Below are positions 32,599-45,808 of a DNA stretch of 64,000 bases, one piece after another. The stretch spans positions 391,549,886 to 391,613,885 of the forward strand of contig CM077666.1 in NCBI GenBank assembly GCA_039707655.1. The letters are read 5' to 3'. Each line of letters opens with the position of its first letter. Positions within the stretch are counted from its first letter, which is position 1. Source of the stretch: Elymus sibiricus (lineage: Eukaryota > Streptophyta > Magnoliopsida > Poales > Poaceae). Made by a program: the position numbers and the translations under genes. The notes under the pieces were generated by a model, which ran no database searches, was not told the origin of the DNA, and was given only the letters and a program-made list of their open reading frames with translations.

Positions 32599-34108
32599 TG
32601 ATACGTCCAATTTGCATCATGATTTCCTACTAATAATTATTATGTTTTTGATCATTATTTCAATTTATGGTACAATTCTTATGCCTTTTCTCTCTTATTT
32701 TGCAAGATTCACATGAAGAGGGAGAATGCCGGCAGCTGGAATTCTGCACCGAAAAGGGGTGAAACAGAGATAGCTATTCTGCACAACTCCAAATGACCTG
32801 AAAATTTACGGAGAATTATTTTGGAATATATAAAAAATTCCGGCGAAAGAATCAACAGGAGGGGACCCACCAGGCAGCCACAAGCCTGGGGGGTGCGCCC
32901 TACACCTCGGGCACGACCCCCAAGCTTGTGGGGCCCCTGGCAGGCCTCCGGGCCCCTCCTTCTGCTATATGAAGCCATTTGCCCTAGAAAAAATCAGAAG
33001 AAGACTTTCGGGACGAAGTGCCGCCGTCTCGAGGCGGAACCTGGGCAGAAGCTATTTTGCTCTCCGGCGGAGCGATTCCGCCAGGGATACTTCCCTCCGG
33101 GAGGGGGAAATCGAAGCCATCGACATCACCAACAATCCTCTCATCATGGGAGGACCAATCTTCATCAACATCTTCACCAGCACCATCTCATCTCAAACCC
33201 TAGTTCATCTCTTGTATTCAATCTTTGTCTCAAAACCTCATATTGGTACCCGTGGGTTGCTAGTAGTGTTGATTACATCTTGTAGTTGATGCTAGTTGGT
33301 TTATTTGGTGGAAGATTATATGTTCAGATCCTTAATGCTATTCAATACCCCTCTAATCTTGAACATCAAAATGATTTGTGAGTAGTTACTTTTGTTCTTG
33401 AGGACATGGGAGAAGTCTTGTCATAAGTAATCATGTGAATTTGGTATTCGTTCGATATTTTGATGATATGTATGTTGTTGCTTCCTTTAGTGGTGTCATG
33501 TGAACATCGACTACATGACACTTCACCATCTTTGGGCCTAAGGGAAGGCATTGTGGAGTAGTAATTAGATGATGGGTTGCTAGAGTGACAGAAGCTTAAA
33601 CCCGCTATTCCGTAAGGGGCTGATTTGGATCCATATGTTTCATTCTATGGTTAGATTTATCTTAATTCTTCTTTCTAAGTTGCGGATGCTTGCAAGAGGA
33701 GGTAATCATAAGTAGGAGGCTTGTTCAAGTAAGAACAGCACCCAAGCACCAGTCCACCCACATATCAAATTATCAAAGTAGCAAATGCGGATCAAACAAA
33801 CATGATGAAATTGACTAGATAAAATTCCCATGTGTCCTCAAGAACGCTTTGCTTATTATACGAGTTTGTTCCGGCTTGTCCTTTGTTATAAAAAGGATTG
33901 GGCCACCTTTATGCACTTTAGTATACTTGTTACTTGTTACTTGTTAAGAATTATCTTGCTACCGAAACTATTTGTTACTGCTACTTTCAGTACTTGCAGA
34001 GAATACCTTGATGAAAACCGCTTGTCATTTCCTTCTGCTCCTCGTTGGGTTCGACACACTTACTTATCAAAAGGACTACGATTGATCCCCTATACTTGTG
34101 GGTCATCA
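32599..34108 (+). repeat. 5' LTR of element C
   Basis: 1,510 bp, from TGATACGTCCAATTTGCATC to GTGGGTCATCA. Its 3' third resembles the LTR end of element A ('gttgggttcgacac', 'attgatcccctatacttgtg'). Open frames inside overlap and are not genes. Confidence 0.86.
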
Positions 34109-34119
34109 AGACTCTTTTC

Positions 34120-34137
34120 TGGCGCCATTGCCGGGGA
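34120..34137 (+). other. Primer binding site (tRNA-Asp) of element C
   Basis: TGGCGCCATTGCCGGGGA, 11 bases after the LTR, has one mismatch to the tRNA-Asp complement found intact in element A. Confidence 0.82.
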
Positions 34138-34214
34138 GTGAAGCGCCTTTGGTGAGTGGAATTTGGTAAGGAAACATTTATATTACGTGCTGAAATTTAC
34201 TGTCACTTGTCACT

Positions 34215-35612
34215 ATGGAAAGTAATCCTTTGAGGGGCTTGTTTGGGGTATCTTCACCTCGACTGGAAGCATTAAGAGTTGCTCCTCAACCTACTAAAAA
34301 TATTTATTATGAAATTCCTTCGGGTATCGTAGAGAAACTGCTAGCTAGTCCTTATGCAGGAGATGGAACGGTGCATCCTGATATGCACATGATATATGTG
34401 GATGCAATTTGTGGATTGTTTAAGCTTGCAGGTCTATCCGGAGATGGAGCTAAGAAGAAAGTATTCCCTTTATCTTTGGAGGGAAAGGCATTGACATTGT
34501 ATAGTCTATGTGATGATACTGAAACATGGGATTGGAACCGGTTGAAGCTGGAATTTCACCAGAAATTTTATATCCTATGCATTTGGTTCATCGTGATCAG
34601 AAATATATATATAATTTTTGGCCTCGTGAAGGAAAAAGTATCGCTCAAGCTTGGGGGAGGCTTAAGTATATGTTGCATACATGCCCCAATCATGAGCTCC
34701 CAAGAGAAATAATTCTTCAAAACTTTTATGCTCGGCTTTCTCATAATGATCAATCCACGCTCGATACTTCTTCTGCTGGTTCCTTTATGAAGAGAACTAT
34801 TGAATTCAGATGGGATCTTATGGAAAGAATAAAATGTAACTCTGAAGATTGGGAAATCGACAAAGGTAATGAGTCAGGTATAAATCTTGAGTTTGATTGT
34901 GTTAAATCTTTTATGGAAACCGATGCTTTTCATAAGTTTAGTACTAAATATGGACTTGACTCTGAGATAGTAGCTACCTTTTGTGAATCTTTTGATGCTC
35001 ATGTTGATCTCCCTAAGGAGAAATGGTTTAAATATCATCCACCTATTGAATTGAATGAAGAACCTATCAGTGTTAAAGAAGAAACAATTGTTTACAATGT
35101 TGATCCAGTTGTGCCCACTGATTATATTGAGAAACCTCCTTTCCCTGTTAGGATTAAGGAACATGCTAAAGCTTCAACTGTGGTTAATAAAAGTAATATA
35201 AGAACATCTAGACCTTCTGAACAAATTAAAGTTGAACCTAATATTGCAATGGTTAAAGATCTTTTGGTTAATGATATTGATGGGCATGTTATTTACTTTT
35301 GTGATGAGGCTGCTAGAATTGCTAAACCTCCTAGAAATAAGCGAGATATGCTAGATAAGAATAAGCCCGTAGTTGGCATGCCTGTTGTTTTTGTTAAGAT
35401 TGGAGATCATTGCTATCATGGCTTATGTGATATGGGTGCCAGTGTGAGTGATATTCTGTTTTCTTTATATCAAGAAGTAATGAATGATATTGCACCTGTT
35501 GAGATTGAAGATATAAAACAGAGATACTATTACACCACTTGGGATTGTTAGAGATGTTGAAGTCTTGTGTGGTAAAATCAAATACCCTACTGATTTCCTT
35601 GTACTTGGTTCA
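34215..35612 (+). pseudogene. Gag and protease of Athila-type element C
   Basis: Starts MESNPLRGLFGVSSPRLEAL at 34215. The retrotransposon gag domain is visible as 'FPLSLEGKALTLYSL' and, after a frameshift near 34570, 'YNFWPREGKSIAQAWGRLK'. Near 35390-35470 comes the aspartic protease: 'VVFVKIGDHCYHGLCDMGAS', with DMGAS in place of the usual D[L/I]GAS active-site loop. A further frameshift near 35540 leads into 'VEVLCGKIKYPTDFLVLGSQ', which is then cut by the LINE and resumes at 46158. Gag would form the particle and the protease would process the polyprotein. Confidence 0.88.
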
Positions 35613-35771
35613 CAACAAGATAATATTTTTTTGACTATGTACTGTGAAGCATGGCTCCACAGTTCTTTATTTCAAAAAAATAAAGGAGTCCAACAGAGTA
35701 CAGAGTACAAATTACAAAGCCAAGGGGGGGTAAGAATATACAGAGACCTACCTAGTTACCTATTTTACAAA

Positions 35772-38700
35772 CTATGGCAGACTATGAATCCAATCCAGGA
35801 GCAAGGGTCTAATGTGATCCTTTACTCTATGGGACAGAAGAGAAATGTCATGTACAAATTTACTCTTCCACACACCAAAAGAAGCCCTTTCATGCCTGAA
35901 GATCTTGCCATTCCTCATAGTCCAAATGCACCAAGCCACCGTGAGCATTACTTCAAGGAAAAAAGGATGATGAAAAGACCTCTTAGCATCAGTAAGACAG
36001 CTTACAATGTCCTGGCCATTTGACCAGTCAATCTGGAGATAATTCCAAATCCTGCAACTAAAATTACAGGTGAAGAAGAGATGCAACCGGTCCTCATGGG
36101 TATGTGTTGGGCATAAAACACAATAGTTTTCATCCTCATCTGATCTCCAGTGCCTCCTTAGCAGCATGTCTCTTGTGTTTAATCGGTCAAATAAGAGCAA
36201 CCAGCCAAAAACCTTGATTTTCATAGTGCAGGAGCACTTCTAGAGCCAAACACACGGTTGTAGTGTTGGCAGATGAGTGTGCATTATTGTATAAAAGCTC
36301 TTCGCTGAAAAACCAGTTTTGGAAGGCCATGACCACGTATCAGCTGCCAACCTATCTCTCTGAAGAGAGGTGGCCCAATGTTGCAAGCATTGGAGCTCCT
36401 ATACAGCCAGGCTAGAAAGAGGGAGGTGAAACATGGTAGAAACATCCCCAGAGTCCAAGAAATCCCCTGCTGATATTTTATCATCCCTGAGAGGTCTGGA
36501 GGAGTTGTTGATCGTCCATCCATCAGACTAGAACAAAACTAAGTCCCCCTGATTAACAGTCACAGAAGCAAGAGCGCTGTAAGAATCTGCCAACTTAAAA
36601 ACATCTCTCCACCAAAATGATCCATAGAGGACAGTAGCCTAAGGGACCACCCCATCATAGTATGTGTTCCAGATTAAGGAAACCCATGGGACATCTTCTT
36701 TATTGAAAAACTTCTGGAGATGTTTAACCAATAAGGCATTATTCTGCAAGTGTAGGTTCAGAATCCCAAGACCACCTTTGTTCTTTGGCCTGCAGACTAA
36801 ATCCCATGAAGCAAGAGACTTTCTAGAAGAGTCATTATTTCCACACCATAAACACTGCCTCTCAATTCTTTCCAGTTGTTTTATAATGCCAAGTGGTATA
36901 TCCAGCGTGCAAAGAAAATATATAGGCATTGAGGACAGAACAGAGTTGAGCAACTGCAACCTAGATCCTTGATTCAGCATGGATGAGCTGGTTGTGAGCC
37001 TCCTTTCCACACTATCAACAAGAGGCATGAGGTCCACTATCCTTGGTCTAGTTGTTCCAAGAGGGAGGCCCAAATAAGTAAAAGGCAACTGCCCCGGAGA
37101 GCAACCAAAAATAGCAGCCAACCTGGCTGCCTCAGTATCATCCACATTAAGAGGAACCATAGAGGACTTACTAAAGTTAACCTTGAGGCCAGTGGAGGCA
37201 TGAAAAACATGAAGCATTTCCTTCAAACCAATCAACTGTGAATCCTCCGCAGACACAAGGAGAATCGTATCATCAGCATACTGGATAATAGGAAAGTTTT
37301 GATCATGTGAAGGGATTGGTAGGGTTAAGGTGCCTTGCTGCAACATCCTATTAACCACTAACTGAAGCAGGTCAGCTGCAATAACAAACAGCAAGGGGGA
37401 TAGGGGATCTCCCTATCTGACCCCACTTTTACACTGGAATTGCTTACCAGGCACTCCATTGAGCAACATTGAGGAGGACCCTGAGGACAGAATTTCCTGG
37501 ACCCAAGCCAACCACCTAGCATCAAAACCCTTGTGTTTCAGAATTAGAAGGATTGCATCATGCTCCACTGTATCAAAAGCTTTGGCAAAGTCAAGCTTCA
37601 AGATCAGTATAGGCTTCTTAGATTGTTTGCATTGGTGGATGTATTCAAATGCCCAAGCAAAATAGTCCTGAATGGATCTGGATTTCAAAAACCCATACTG
37701 GTTCTTATGAATACACTTGAGGATTACTTTCTGCAGTCTATTGGCAAGGAGTTTTGTCAGAAATTTGAGGCAGGTATTGGTCAAGGATATAGGGAGAAAA
37801 TCATTGGGCCCTTCAGGTGCTAGCATCTCTGGAATTAAGGTGATAAGAGACCCATTAATCCCCTCCAAGCTTAAACTACCAGTAGCAAACTGTTCAATGA
37901 GATTCAAGAAATCCTTAGCAATGATGGGACAACAATTTTTAACAAATAATCCATTGAAACCATCTGGGCCAGGGGCACGATCCGTGGCAAATCTTTAAGC
38001 ACTGCATCAATCTCAGACTGTGAGAAAGGCCTAGAGAGCTCTTCCAGGATTTCTACAGGATCGATTAGATCACTTAGCCGAAAGCCCATTTGGATGCCTT
38101 GAGAGCGGCCCATGTGAGATTTAAAAGATTGCCATAAGATTCCCGCCATTTGCTCATGGTCTGTGACAGTGACATTATCCTCAGTCACCAGACTAGCAAT
38201 GGAATTCTTTCTCAGACGCTCTGACGCCATGGCATGGAAAAATTTATAGTTCTCCTCACCAACTTTGATATACCTGATCGTGCAACGCTGCTTCCAATAA
38301 ATATACTGTAATCTCAAAAGCTCCTCATGATGCAGTTTGACAATCTTCCTGAAGTTGAACTCTGGAATAGTGAGAGGTCTGATCTCTTCTAGAGCATCAA
38401 AGCTCAAAATCACATTGGAGCAATTAAGAATAACCTTCTTGATTGAAGAAATCTTTATGTGCCATCTCTTCAAATCATACCTAAGCCTTTTAAACTTTTT
38501 GGAGATTATAGCAGTGGCAGAACCAGTGCAAACAATAGGGGCATTCCAAGAAGCTGACACACACTCCATGAATCCAGGGAGATCAACCCAATAATTTTCA
38601 AAGCGAAAAACTCTAGCTTTGGGGATAGTGGTGTCGATTGATACTAAACAAGGAACATGATCAGATCCAGTTCGCAACAGAGGCAGGACAATGGTGTTAG

Positions 38701-39412
38701 GATATAAAGAGATCCACGAGTTAGAGGTGAAGAACCAATCCAGCTGCTCTAAAAGTGGCTGCTGCTGCATATTGGACCAAGTAAAAGACCTGCCCTTGAG
38801 AGGCAATTCCAACAAACCTAGATGTCCAATGATCTCATTGAACAAAAAGATGTCATTGACGTCTCCCCCCGACATGTTCCTGTTGTCAAGAGATCTGATG
38901 AAATTAAAATCTCCAAGCAATAGCCAATTGGCCCCATCAGGTATTTGCAAATGATATAACCAGTGGACAAATTCATCACGTAAAGGACCGCTGCAAGGGC
39001 CATATACCGAGACCAAAGTCCAGGTTTCAGAATTGTGAACTGATTTAAAAGAAACAGATAAACCATAACGCTGAACTTCAATCAACTGTCCCGAGAAAAA
39101 AGCTGAATTCCACACGATCAGAATTCCACCTGAAGCCCCCACCGATGGGGCAAAAGCAAAATTATTAAATCTCTGCGGGCAGAACTGCCTGATGAGCTTA
39201 AGATTGAAAGTGTAACATTTGGTCTCTTGTAGACAGACAATAGAACAGTTGCTCTCCTCATTTTTAGCACGCACATCACGCTGTCGTTTTTCAGAATTTA
39301 GGCTATGTACATTCCAGCATAGCACACGCCAATTACGGAAACGAGAATTGTCCACAAAAACTAATAGGATAGTAGCAGAGAAACTTTTCTGCATAACAAA
39401 AAAGATGACCAC
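35772..39412 (-). pseudogene. LINE ORF2: endonuclease and reverse transcriptase
   Basis: The N-terminal APE-type endonuclease keeps its motifs: 'VLCWNVHSLNS', 'IVCLQETKC', 'LLGDFNFIRSLDNR' and 'GSDHVPCLV'. RT motifs follow: '[20 protein letters not shown]', the QGDPLSP motif with its Gln codon now TAG (37413-37415), and 'IIQYADDTILLV' with the catalytic YADD. The end has a zf-RVT domain, 'CVLCPTHTHEDRLHLFFTC'. Defects are a frameshift near 37990 and stops at 37413 and about 36639, plus more towards the C-terminus. The protein would nick target DNA and copy the LINE RNA in place. About 1,200 codons, the usual size. Confidence 0.92.
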
Positions 39413-39960
39413 AGATACAAAGGTTCAGACAATTTGGACTAAAGTTCAGACAACCGACAAACTGAAGTTCAGACAATAGACAGATAAACAACCACCAGAC
39501 ACTTGATGCACTGCAAAATAGACATGCTACTACATTCCCTTCCCGGGCCTTGCATAAAGATTTACTTATCATCATCAGACGCCTTGTGTTTGCCCTCTTC
39601 TGGACTAGCCATAAGCTTGTCCACCATCAACTTCTCCGACGAGATCCCCAAGGAAGCACCTAAGTCCTGCATGGTACGTATTGGCGTTGGAGGTGGTATC
39701 CCCAGACTAGTGCTGTCACCTGCAGGTGTTTGTGCCGGTTCAGGTTCAGAAGTAGCTGAAGTGAGTCGAATCTTCTTCACCCTGGGTTGTCAAAGAGGAG
39801 TAGGCTTGATGGGGATCGCAGAGGTTGGTTTGAAACCGGTCCACTTGGCGCAGCTGCGTGTCATCCGCCTGGTGGAGAAGTCTTCTGGTGGCCTGACCAA
39901 AGGGGGGGCCGGACGACGACCTTGCTTGTGTTTGCGCAACAGAGATGGCGCGTGGGCAGT

Positions 39961-41018
39961 TGATGTCTACTACACAACTTATTCTTGTAGACTCGTGTTG
40001 GGCCTCCAAGCGTAGAGTTTTGTAGGACAGTAGCAATTTTCCCTCAAGTGGATGACCTAAGGTTTATCAATCCGTGGGAGGCGTAGGATGAATATGGTCT
40101 CTCTCAAACAACCCTACAATCAAATACAAGAAATCTCTTGTGTCCCCAACACACCCAATACAATGGTAAATTGTATAGGTGCACTAGTTCGGCGAAGAGA
40201 TGGTGATACAAGTGTAGTATGGATAGTAGATATAAGTTTTTATAATCTGATAAAAACAGCAAGGTAGCAAGTAACAAAAGTGAGCAAAAACGGTATTGCA
40301 ATGCTTAGAAACAAGGCCTAGGGTTCATACTTTCACTAGTGCAATCTCTCAACAGTGCTAACATAGTTGAATCATATAACAATCCCTCAACGTGCGATAA
40401 AGAATCACTCCAAAGTTCTTATCTAGCAGAGAACATAAGATGAAATTGTTGTAGGGTACGAAACCACCTCAAAGTTATCCTTTCCGATCAATCTATTGAG
40501 CCATCCCTATAAGTGTCACGAACAGCCCTAGAGTTCGTACTAAAATAACACCATATGATACACATCAACCAACTCTAATGTCACCTAGATACTCCAATGT
40601 CACCACAAGTATCCGTGAGTTGATTATTCGATATGCATCAAACAACTTCAGATCATAATATTCAATCCACATAAAGAACTTCAAAGAGTGCCCCAAGATT
40701 TCTACCGGATAAAGTAGGACGAAAACATGCATCAACCCCTATGCATAGATTACCCCAATGTCACCTCGGGAATCCGCGAGTTGAGTGCCAAAACATACAT
40801 CAAGTGAATCAATATAATACCCCATTGTCACCATGGGTATTCATATGCAAGACATACATCAAGTGTTCTCAAATCCATAAAAGTATTCAATCCGATAATA
40901 GTGAAACCTCAAAGGCAAAAACTCAATTCATCACAACAAGATAGAGAGGGAGAAACACCATATGATCCAACTATATTAACAATGCTCGCGGTACATCAAG
41001 ATCGTGCCATATCAAGAA

Positions 41019-41067
<49 letters not shown>

Positions 41068-41668
41068 AAACACATATCTACTAGTACATACCCTCAGCCC
41101 CGAGGGTGAACTACTCCCTCCTCGTCATGGAGACCACCGGGATGATGAAGATGGACTCCGGTGATGCTTCCCCCCTCTGGCAGGGTGCCGAAAAAGGGCT
41201 GTAGATGGGATCGTGGAGGTACAGAGGCTTGCAGCGGCGGAGTCAAAGTTCTAGGTTTATTTCTGGGGGTTTTGGTATTTATAGGATTTTTTGGCGTTGG
41301 AATCACGCAAAGATGGGCTAAGATGGGCCCACGAGGCACCACAGCGCTCTTGCCCCCCCCCCCCAAGCGCGCGGTGGTGGCTTGTGTGCACCTCGTGAGG
41401 CTTCTGGTCCTTCCACGAAGCTTCGGGGGTCTCTTTTGGTCCAAAAAAAATCGTCAAAAATTTTCGCTGCATTTGGACTTCGTTTGATATGGATTTTTCG
41501 GAAAACCAAAAACAAGCAGAAAACAGCAACTGGCGCTGGGCACTAGGTCAATATGTTAGTCCATAAAAATCATATAAAATCCATATAAAAGTGCACCAAA
41601 ATCATACAAAACTATAATAAACATGGCATGAATACTTCATAAATTATAGATACGTTGGAGACGTATCC
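39961..41668 (-). repeat. 3' LTR of element F
   Basis: 1,708 bp, read on the minus strand from GGATACGTCTCCAACG (first base T to G) to TAGACATCA. It contains a pure (GA)22 microsatellite at 41022-41065 and a C run near 41343. Confidence 0.85.
41022..41065. repeat. (GA)22 microsatellite
   Basis: 44 bp of perfect GA repeat inside the LTR of element F. The sister LTR piece starting at 43594 lacks this part, so it gives no comparison. Confidence 0.95.
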
Positions 41669-43580
41669 GCATCCCCAAGCTTAATTCCTGCTCGTCCTCG
41701 AGTAGGTAAATGATAAAAGAAATAATTTATGAAGTGCGAATGCTAGCATAGTGCATAAGTTTGATCAATGATAATTCCAATCCATTTTTTCTATAACAGT
41801 AACTTTTTCTCATAAAACTCATCATGATAAAGTAGCAATTAAAAATAGAAATTTTGATGTGGAATGCTACCTATCATAATCATCATATAATCTTTTCTTT
41901 TATTGCATGGACACTTGGACTTGAATGATTCAAAGCAATAGTCTATAATTTGACATGAAGGCATAAATACTCAAGCATACTAACAAGCAACCATGTCTTT
42001 CAAAATATCAACGCTAAAGAAAGTTATCCCTAGCCCATTATGCTCAATCATTGATCCGTTCATGAAACACACTCAATATTAGCTACATCCAATGCACAAG
42101 TATGACAATAGTGCTCTCCAATTGGTGCTTTATAAGAGAAGATGGAGACTCAAAATAAAAATAAAAATTGCATAAAAGTAAAGTAGATAGGCCCTTCGTA
42201 GAGGGAAGCAGAGATTTGCAGAGGTGCCAGAGCTCAAGGTTTAAAATAGAGAGATAAAATTATTTTGAGAGGCATGCTTTTCCTGTCAATGAAAACGACC
42301 GAGAATTCCCAATATCTTCCATGCTAGACACATTATAGGCGGTTCCCAAATAGAAAATAAAGTTTATTTCCTTTCCACCATTCTTTCACAATCCATGGCT
42401 AGCCGTATCCACGGGTGCCCTCCATGCCAACACTTTCCAAGGAATTTATTATTATCATCATATTAAATTTTTCTTTACATTTCGGGACTGGGCATCCCTA
42501 ATACCTGCCACTCTCTCGTGCAATGACAAGTGAATAAACACTCGTCGTGAGAATAACACGCCTAGCATGGAAAATATTGGCCACCCCCTGCCGCTTCATG
42601 AGCGGTACGGGCACACAAAACGGAAAAATTATTTTGAAAAATTAGAGTTGGCACATGCAAATTTACTTGGAACAGCATGGAAATACCGCATATAGGTAGG
42701 TATGGTGGACTCATTTGGCACAACTTTGGGTTTAAGGAATTGGATGCACAAGCAGTATTCCCGCTTAGTACAAATGAAGGCTAGCAAATAGATTGAGAAG
42801 CAACCAACCAAAAAGCGAAAACGGTCATAAACATGCATTGAACATAACTAACACTGAATAATGCACCATAAGTAGGATATAATTTCGTTGCATAACTATT
42901 GACTTTACATGCATGCATAGGGAATCACAAACCTTAACACCAATATTCTTACTAAACCATAATTACTCACTAACATGACTCACATATTATCATCTCCATA
43001 TCGCAAATCTATTGCAAGGAATCAAACTTATCGTATCCAATGATCTACATGATTTTTTTTTATTATATCCTTCTTGAATATCCATCACATTAGGACAAAA
43101 TTCATATCTTAAGCATATTGCCATTACTATTGTCAACTCTCAAAATAATATAAGTGAAGAATGAGAGTGTATGTATTTCTTCAAAATATAATCACCACCG
43201 TGCTCAAAAAGATATAAGTGAAGTACTAGAGCAACTGCCTAGCTCAAAAGATATAAGTGAAGCACAAGAGTAAATGACAAACTACTCCAAAAAGATATAA
43301 GTGAAGATCAAATGAGTATTAAGTAAATAGGTAGCTATGTGAGGACTCTCTCTCATTTAAAAATTTCAGATCTCAAGTATTTTATTCAAACAGCAAAGAA
43401 AACAAAATAAAATGACATTCCAAGAATAGCACATCTCATGTGAAGAAGCAAAAACTTAGGATCAACCAAAACTGACCGATAGTTATTGAAGAAGAAAGGT
43501 GGGATGCCTACCGAGGCATCCCCAAGCTTACATGATTGAGACTTCTTGAAATATTAACTTGGGATGCCTTGGTTGCTTGT

Positions 43581-44184
43581 TACCAGTACATAGCTACCAG
43601 TACATACCCTCAGCCCCGAGGGTGAACTACTCCCTCCTCATCATGGAGACCGCCGGGATGATGATGATGGCCTCCGGTGATGCTTTCCCCCTCCGGCAGG
43701 GTGCCGAAAAAGGACTGTAGATGGGATTGTGAAGGTACAGAGGCTTACGGCGCTGGAGTCAAAGTTCTAGGGTTATTTCTGGGGGGTTTGGTATTTATAG
43801 GAATTTTTGGCGTTGGAATAACGCGAAGATGGGCTAAGATTGGCGCACGAGGCACCACGGCGCTCTTACCCCCCCCCCCAAGCGTGCAGTGGTGGCTTGT
43901 GTGCACCTCGTAAGGCTTCTGGTCCTTCCACGAAGCTTCGGGGGTCTCTTTTGGTCCAAAAAAAAATCGTCAAAAAGTTTCGCTGCATTTGGACTTCGTT
44001 TGATATGGATTTTCTAGAAAACCAAAAACAAGCTGAAAACAGCAACTGGCACTGGGCACTAGGTCAATATCTTAGTCCATAAAAATCATATAAAATCCAT
44101 ATAAAAGTGCACCAAAATCATACAAAACTATAATAAACATGGCATGAATACTTCATAAATTATAGATACGTTGGAGACGTATCA
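43581..44184 (-). repeat. Truncated 5' LTR of element F with deletion scar
   Basis: About 590 bp matching the first third of the 3' LTR. At the break, taccagtacata occurs twice (43581-43592 and 43595-43606) separated by 'gc', a small duplication at the deletion junction. Confidence 0.8.
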
Positions 44185-45808
44185 GCAGTGAAGGTGAACT
44201 CGTCCTCAGATGCAGTGTTGACAGTAGGCACATGTTCAAAAACAGCATCCTTAGCAGATGGCCCACGGAGGCAAAGTTGTTGGTGCAGAGCATGATCCAT
44301 TCTTGGCCAAACCGAATGTGGTAGAGCAGGTAACCGAATAGATTGAGGAATAACCATGAGCTCCAAGTCTGGCAGCAGGTTTCTGAAACTTCTTTCCCAA
44401 ATCATCACTGGTGGTAAAACAGGGCCATAGACCACTCTGACAATCCCCATGTGAATGGGCTCCATGTTTACAATGGGTGGATGATAAGGTACAATTGCAA
44501 GTTCCAGATTAGGCGGCTACTGGATTTCCCCTGCATTGACTTGCTGTTCCACTTCTGCCTCATTAGGCTGGATGTCAGACGAATTGTTTGAGCACAGAAA
44601 GGGGTTTAGGACCATAGAATTCTGATCTTGCTGTGGTTCTTCTGCTGGCTGCTCCAAATTGGCATTCTAAGCTGCGACCGCATCATCCCATGGCCCCCAG
44701 CCTTCTGCATCTGGCTGATGATGATCACCCTAAGCTTCATCGTGCGGCGGAGCGCCCCAAGCATTGTTAGCCGGCGCATCATGGTGCGACACCCCATCCC
44801 AGCCCAGTGCTGGAAAGGGTGGCATTCCCTAGAATGGTTGCGGGGCCACATGGCCAGGCATTGGATGAGGGTTCCCGTCCAGCGGCATGGGATCTTCATC
44901 GGCCCCCAACATTGCTTCAGCAAAATTATCAGTGAGGATGTAAACAGCTGCAGTCCAAGAAACTATGGTACCACCCCAATTCGCATATTCTCTGAACACA
45001 ACTGATCTTGGCACCATAATGTTGTCAGGGAAAGAAGCATAAACTAGCGATCGAGCAAGGCAAAGTTCAGGTTCATCCCAGTAGTGAAACTGACCAAAAG
45101 TACTGACCACATCTGACAGATACTGCGTGTTCCTATAATCCAAAGGAACTCCGATGAACATGAGCCACCCCGTCCTTTGACCATGTATAGCCCTAAAGCC
45201 TTCCCCCTGATTATGAGGTATGAAGCGCACAAAAAACTCATTTCCCTCTTCATCTAGACCAAGCATAAAAGGTGGGTGCCGCGTGAAATAGGAACGAACA
45301 ACTGGGCTGGCAACCTCAAAAAACCCCACTCCTTGAAACCAAGTCTGAGCAGATCGAACAATCACCTGGAGATTGTCTTGAAGGAAGTGAAGAACTTGCT
45401 CACAGCGGATGGCCACCAAGTGAGCTAGCGGCAGAGGCTCGACAATCACCACCATGAACAGCTCATGAGCCCTAGGCCGAGCTTGTACTGGCATGTAGTA
45501 TGTGCGCGGCAGCCGCTCTGCTCCTCCATCAATGATATCATGGCCAGCCGGGAGGAAGCGCCGGGGGTCAAGCGCATAGAACGCCATTGCAGGTGGGACG
45601 GTGTCGTAAGCTCCGCCGATGGGCGATGGTGGCGGCGATTGGGGTTTTTCTGGGGTTTGCAACTCTGGAGGAGAGGCAAGGGATTTGGCAGGTGAGGGAG
45701 GCAAAACCGAAGCATCGGGAGAGGAGTCTGGCAAGGTGCGAGCCTCGAAACCAGGTGACGAGACTTTAGGCACCCAGATGGATGAATCGGTATTATTGCC
45801 AGGGCAAA

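Larger units (their letters stand above)
39961..44184 (-). mobile_element. Minus-strand Gypsy element F, internally deleted
   Basis: Flanked by the perfect 5-bp duplication gcagt (39956-39960 and 44185-44189). On the minus strand a truncated 5' LTR (44184 to about 43594) joins directly to the 3' internal non-coding region (about 43580-41669) and the full 3' LTR (41668-39961). The primer site and all coding sequence are gone. The internal part has the Sabrina/WHAM-type 'aagcttggggatgc' end and four cttcacttatat motifs like element A. No gene is present in these 4.2 kb. Confidence 0.87.
39562..45773 (-). pseudogene. LINE ORF1, split by a Gypsy insertion
   Basis: Starts MPKVSSPGFEARTLPDSSPD at 45773. 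A proline-rich N-terminus is followed by 'MAFYALDPRRFLPAGHDIID', a block found in ORF1 of Triticeae LINEs, and by 'EPELCLARSLVYASFPDNIM' and 'WTAAVYILTDNFAEAM'. Stops occur at 44829 and several further sites before 44190. The frame crosses the Gypsy insertion cleanly: after removing 39961-44189 it reads EDEFTF then TAHAPSLLRKHKQGRRP and ends HKASDDDK at 39562. The total is about 660 codons. ORF1 proteins bind the LINE RNA. There is no RNA-binding motif I can name with certainty. Confidence 0.82.

Noticed and set aside
32821..33289. 154- and 106-codon open frames
   Set aside because: They overlap in different frames inside the LTR of element C; GC-rich LTR composition explains them.
39503..40015. 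170-codon plus-strand open frame
   Set aside because: Antisense to the LINE ORF1 C-terminus and running into the LTR of element F.
41022..41065. GA repeat as a possible regulatory GAGA site
   Set aside because: A simple microsatellite in a non-coding LTR of a dead element; no gene is nearby to regulate.
43148..43306. Repeated atataagtgaag units considered as a CRISPR-like array
   Set aside because: The units are only 12 bp with unequal spacing and non-unique spacers, lie in a plant retrotransposon, and match the array in element A.
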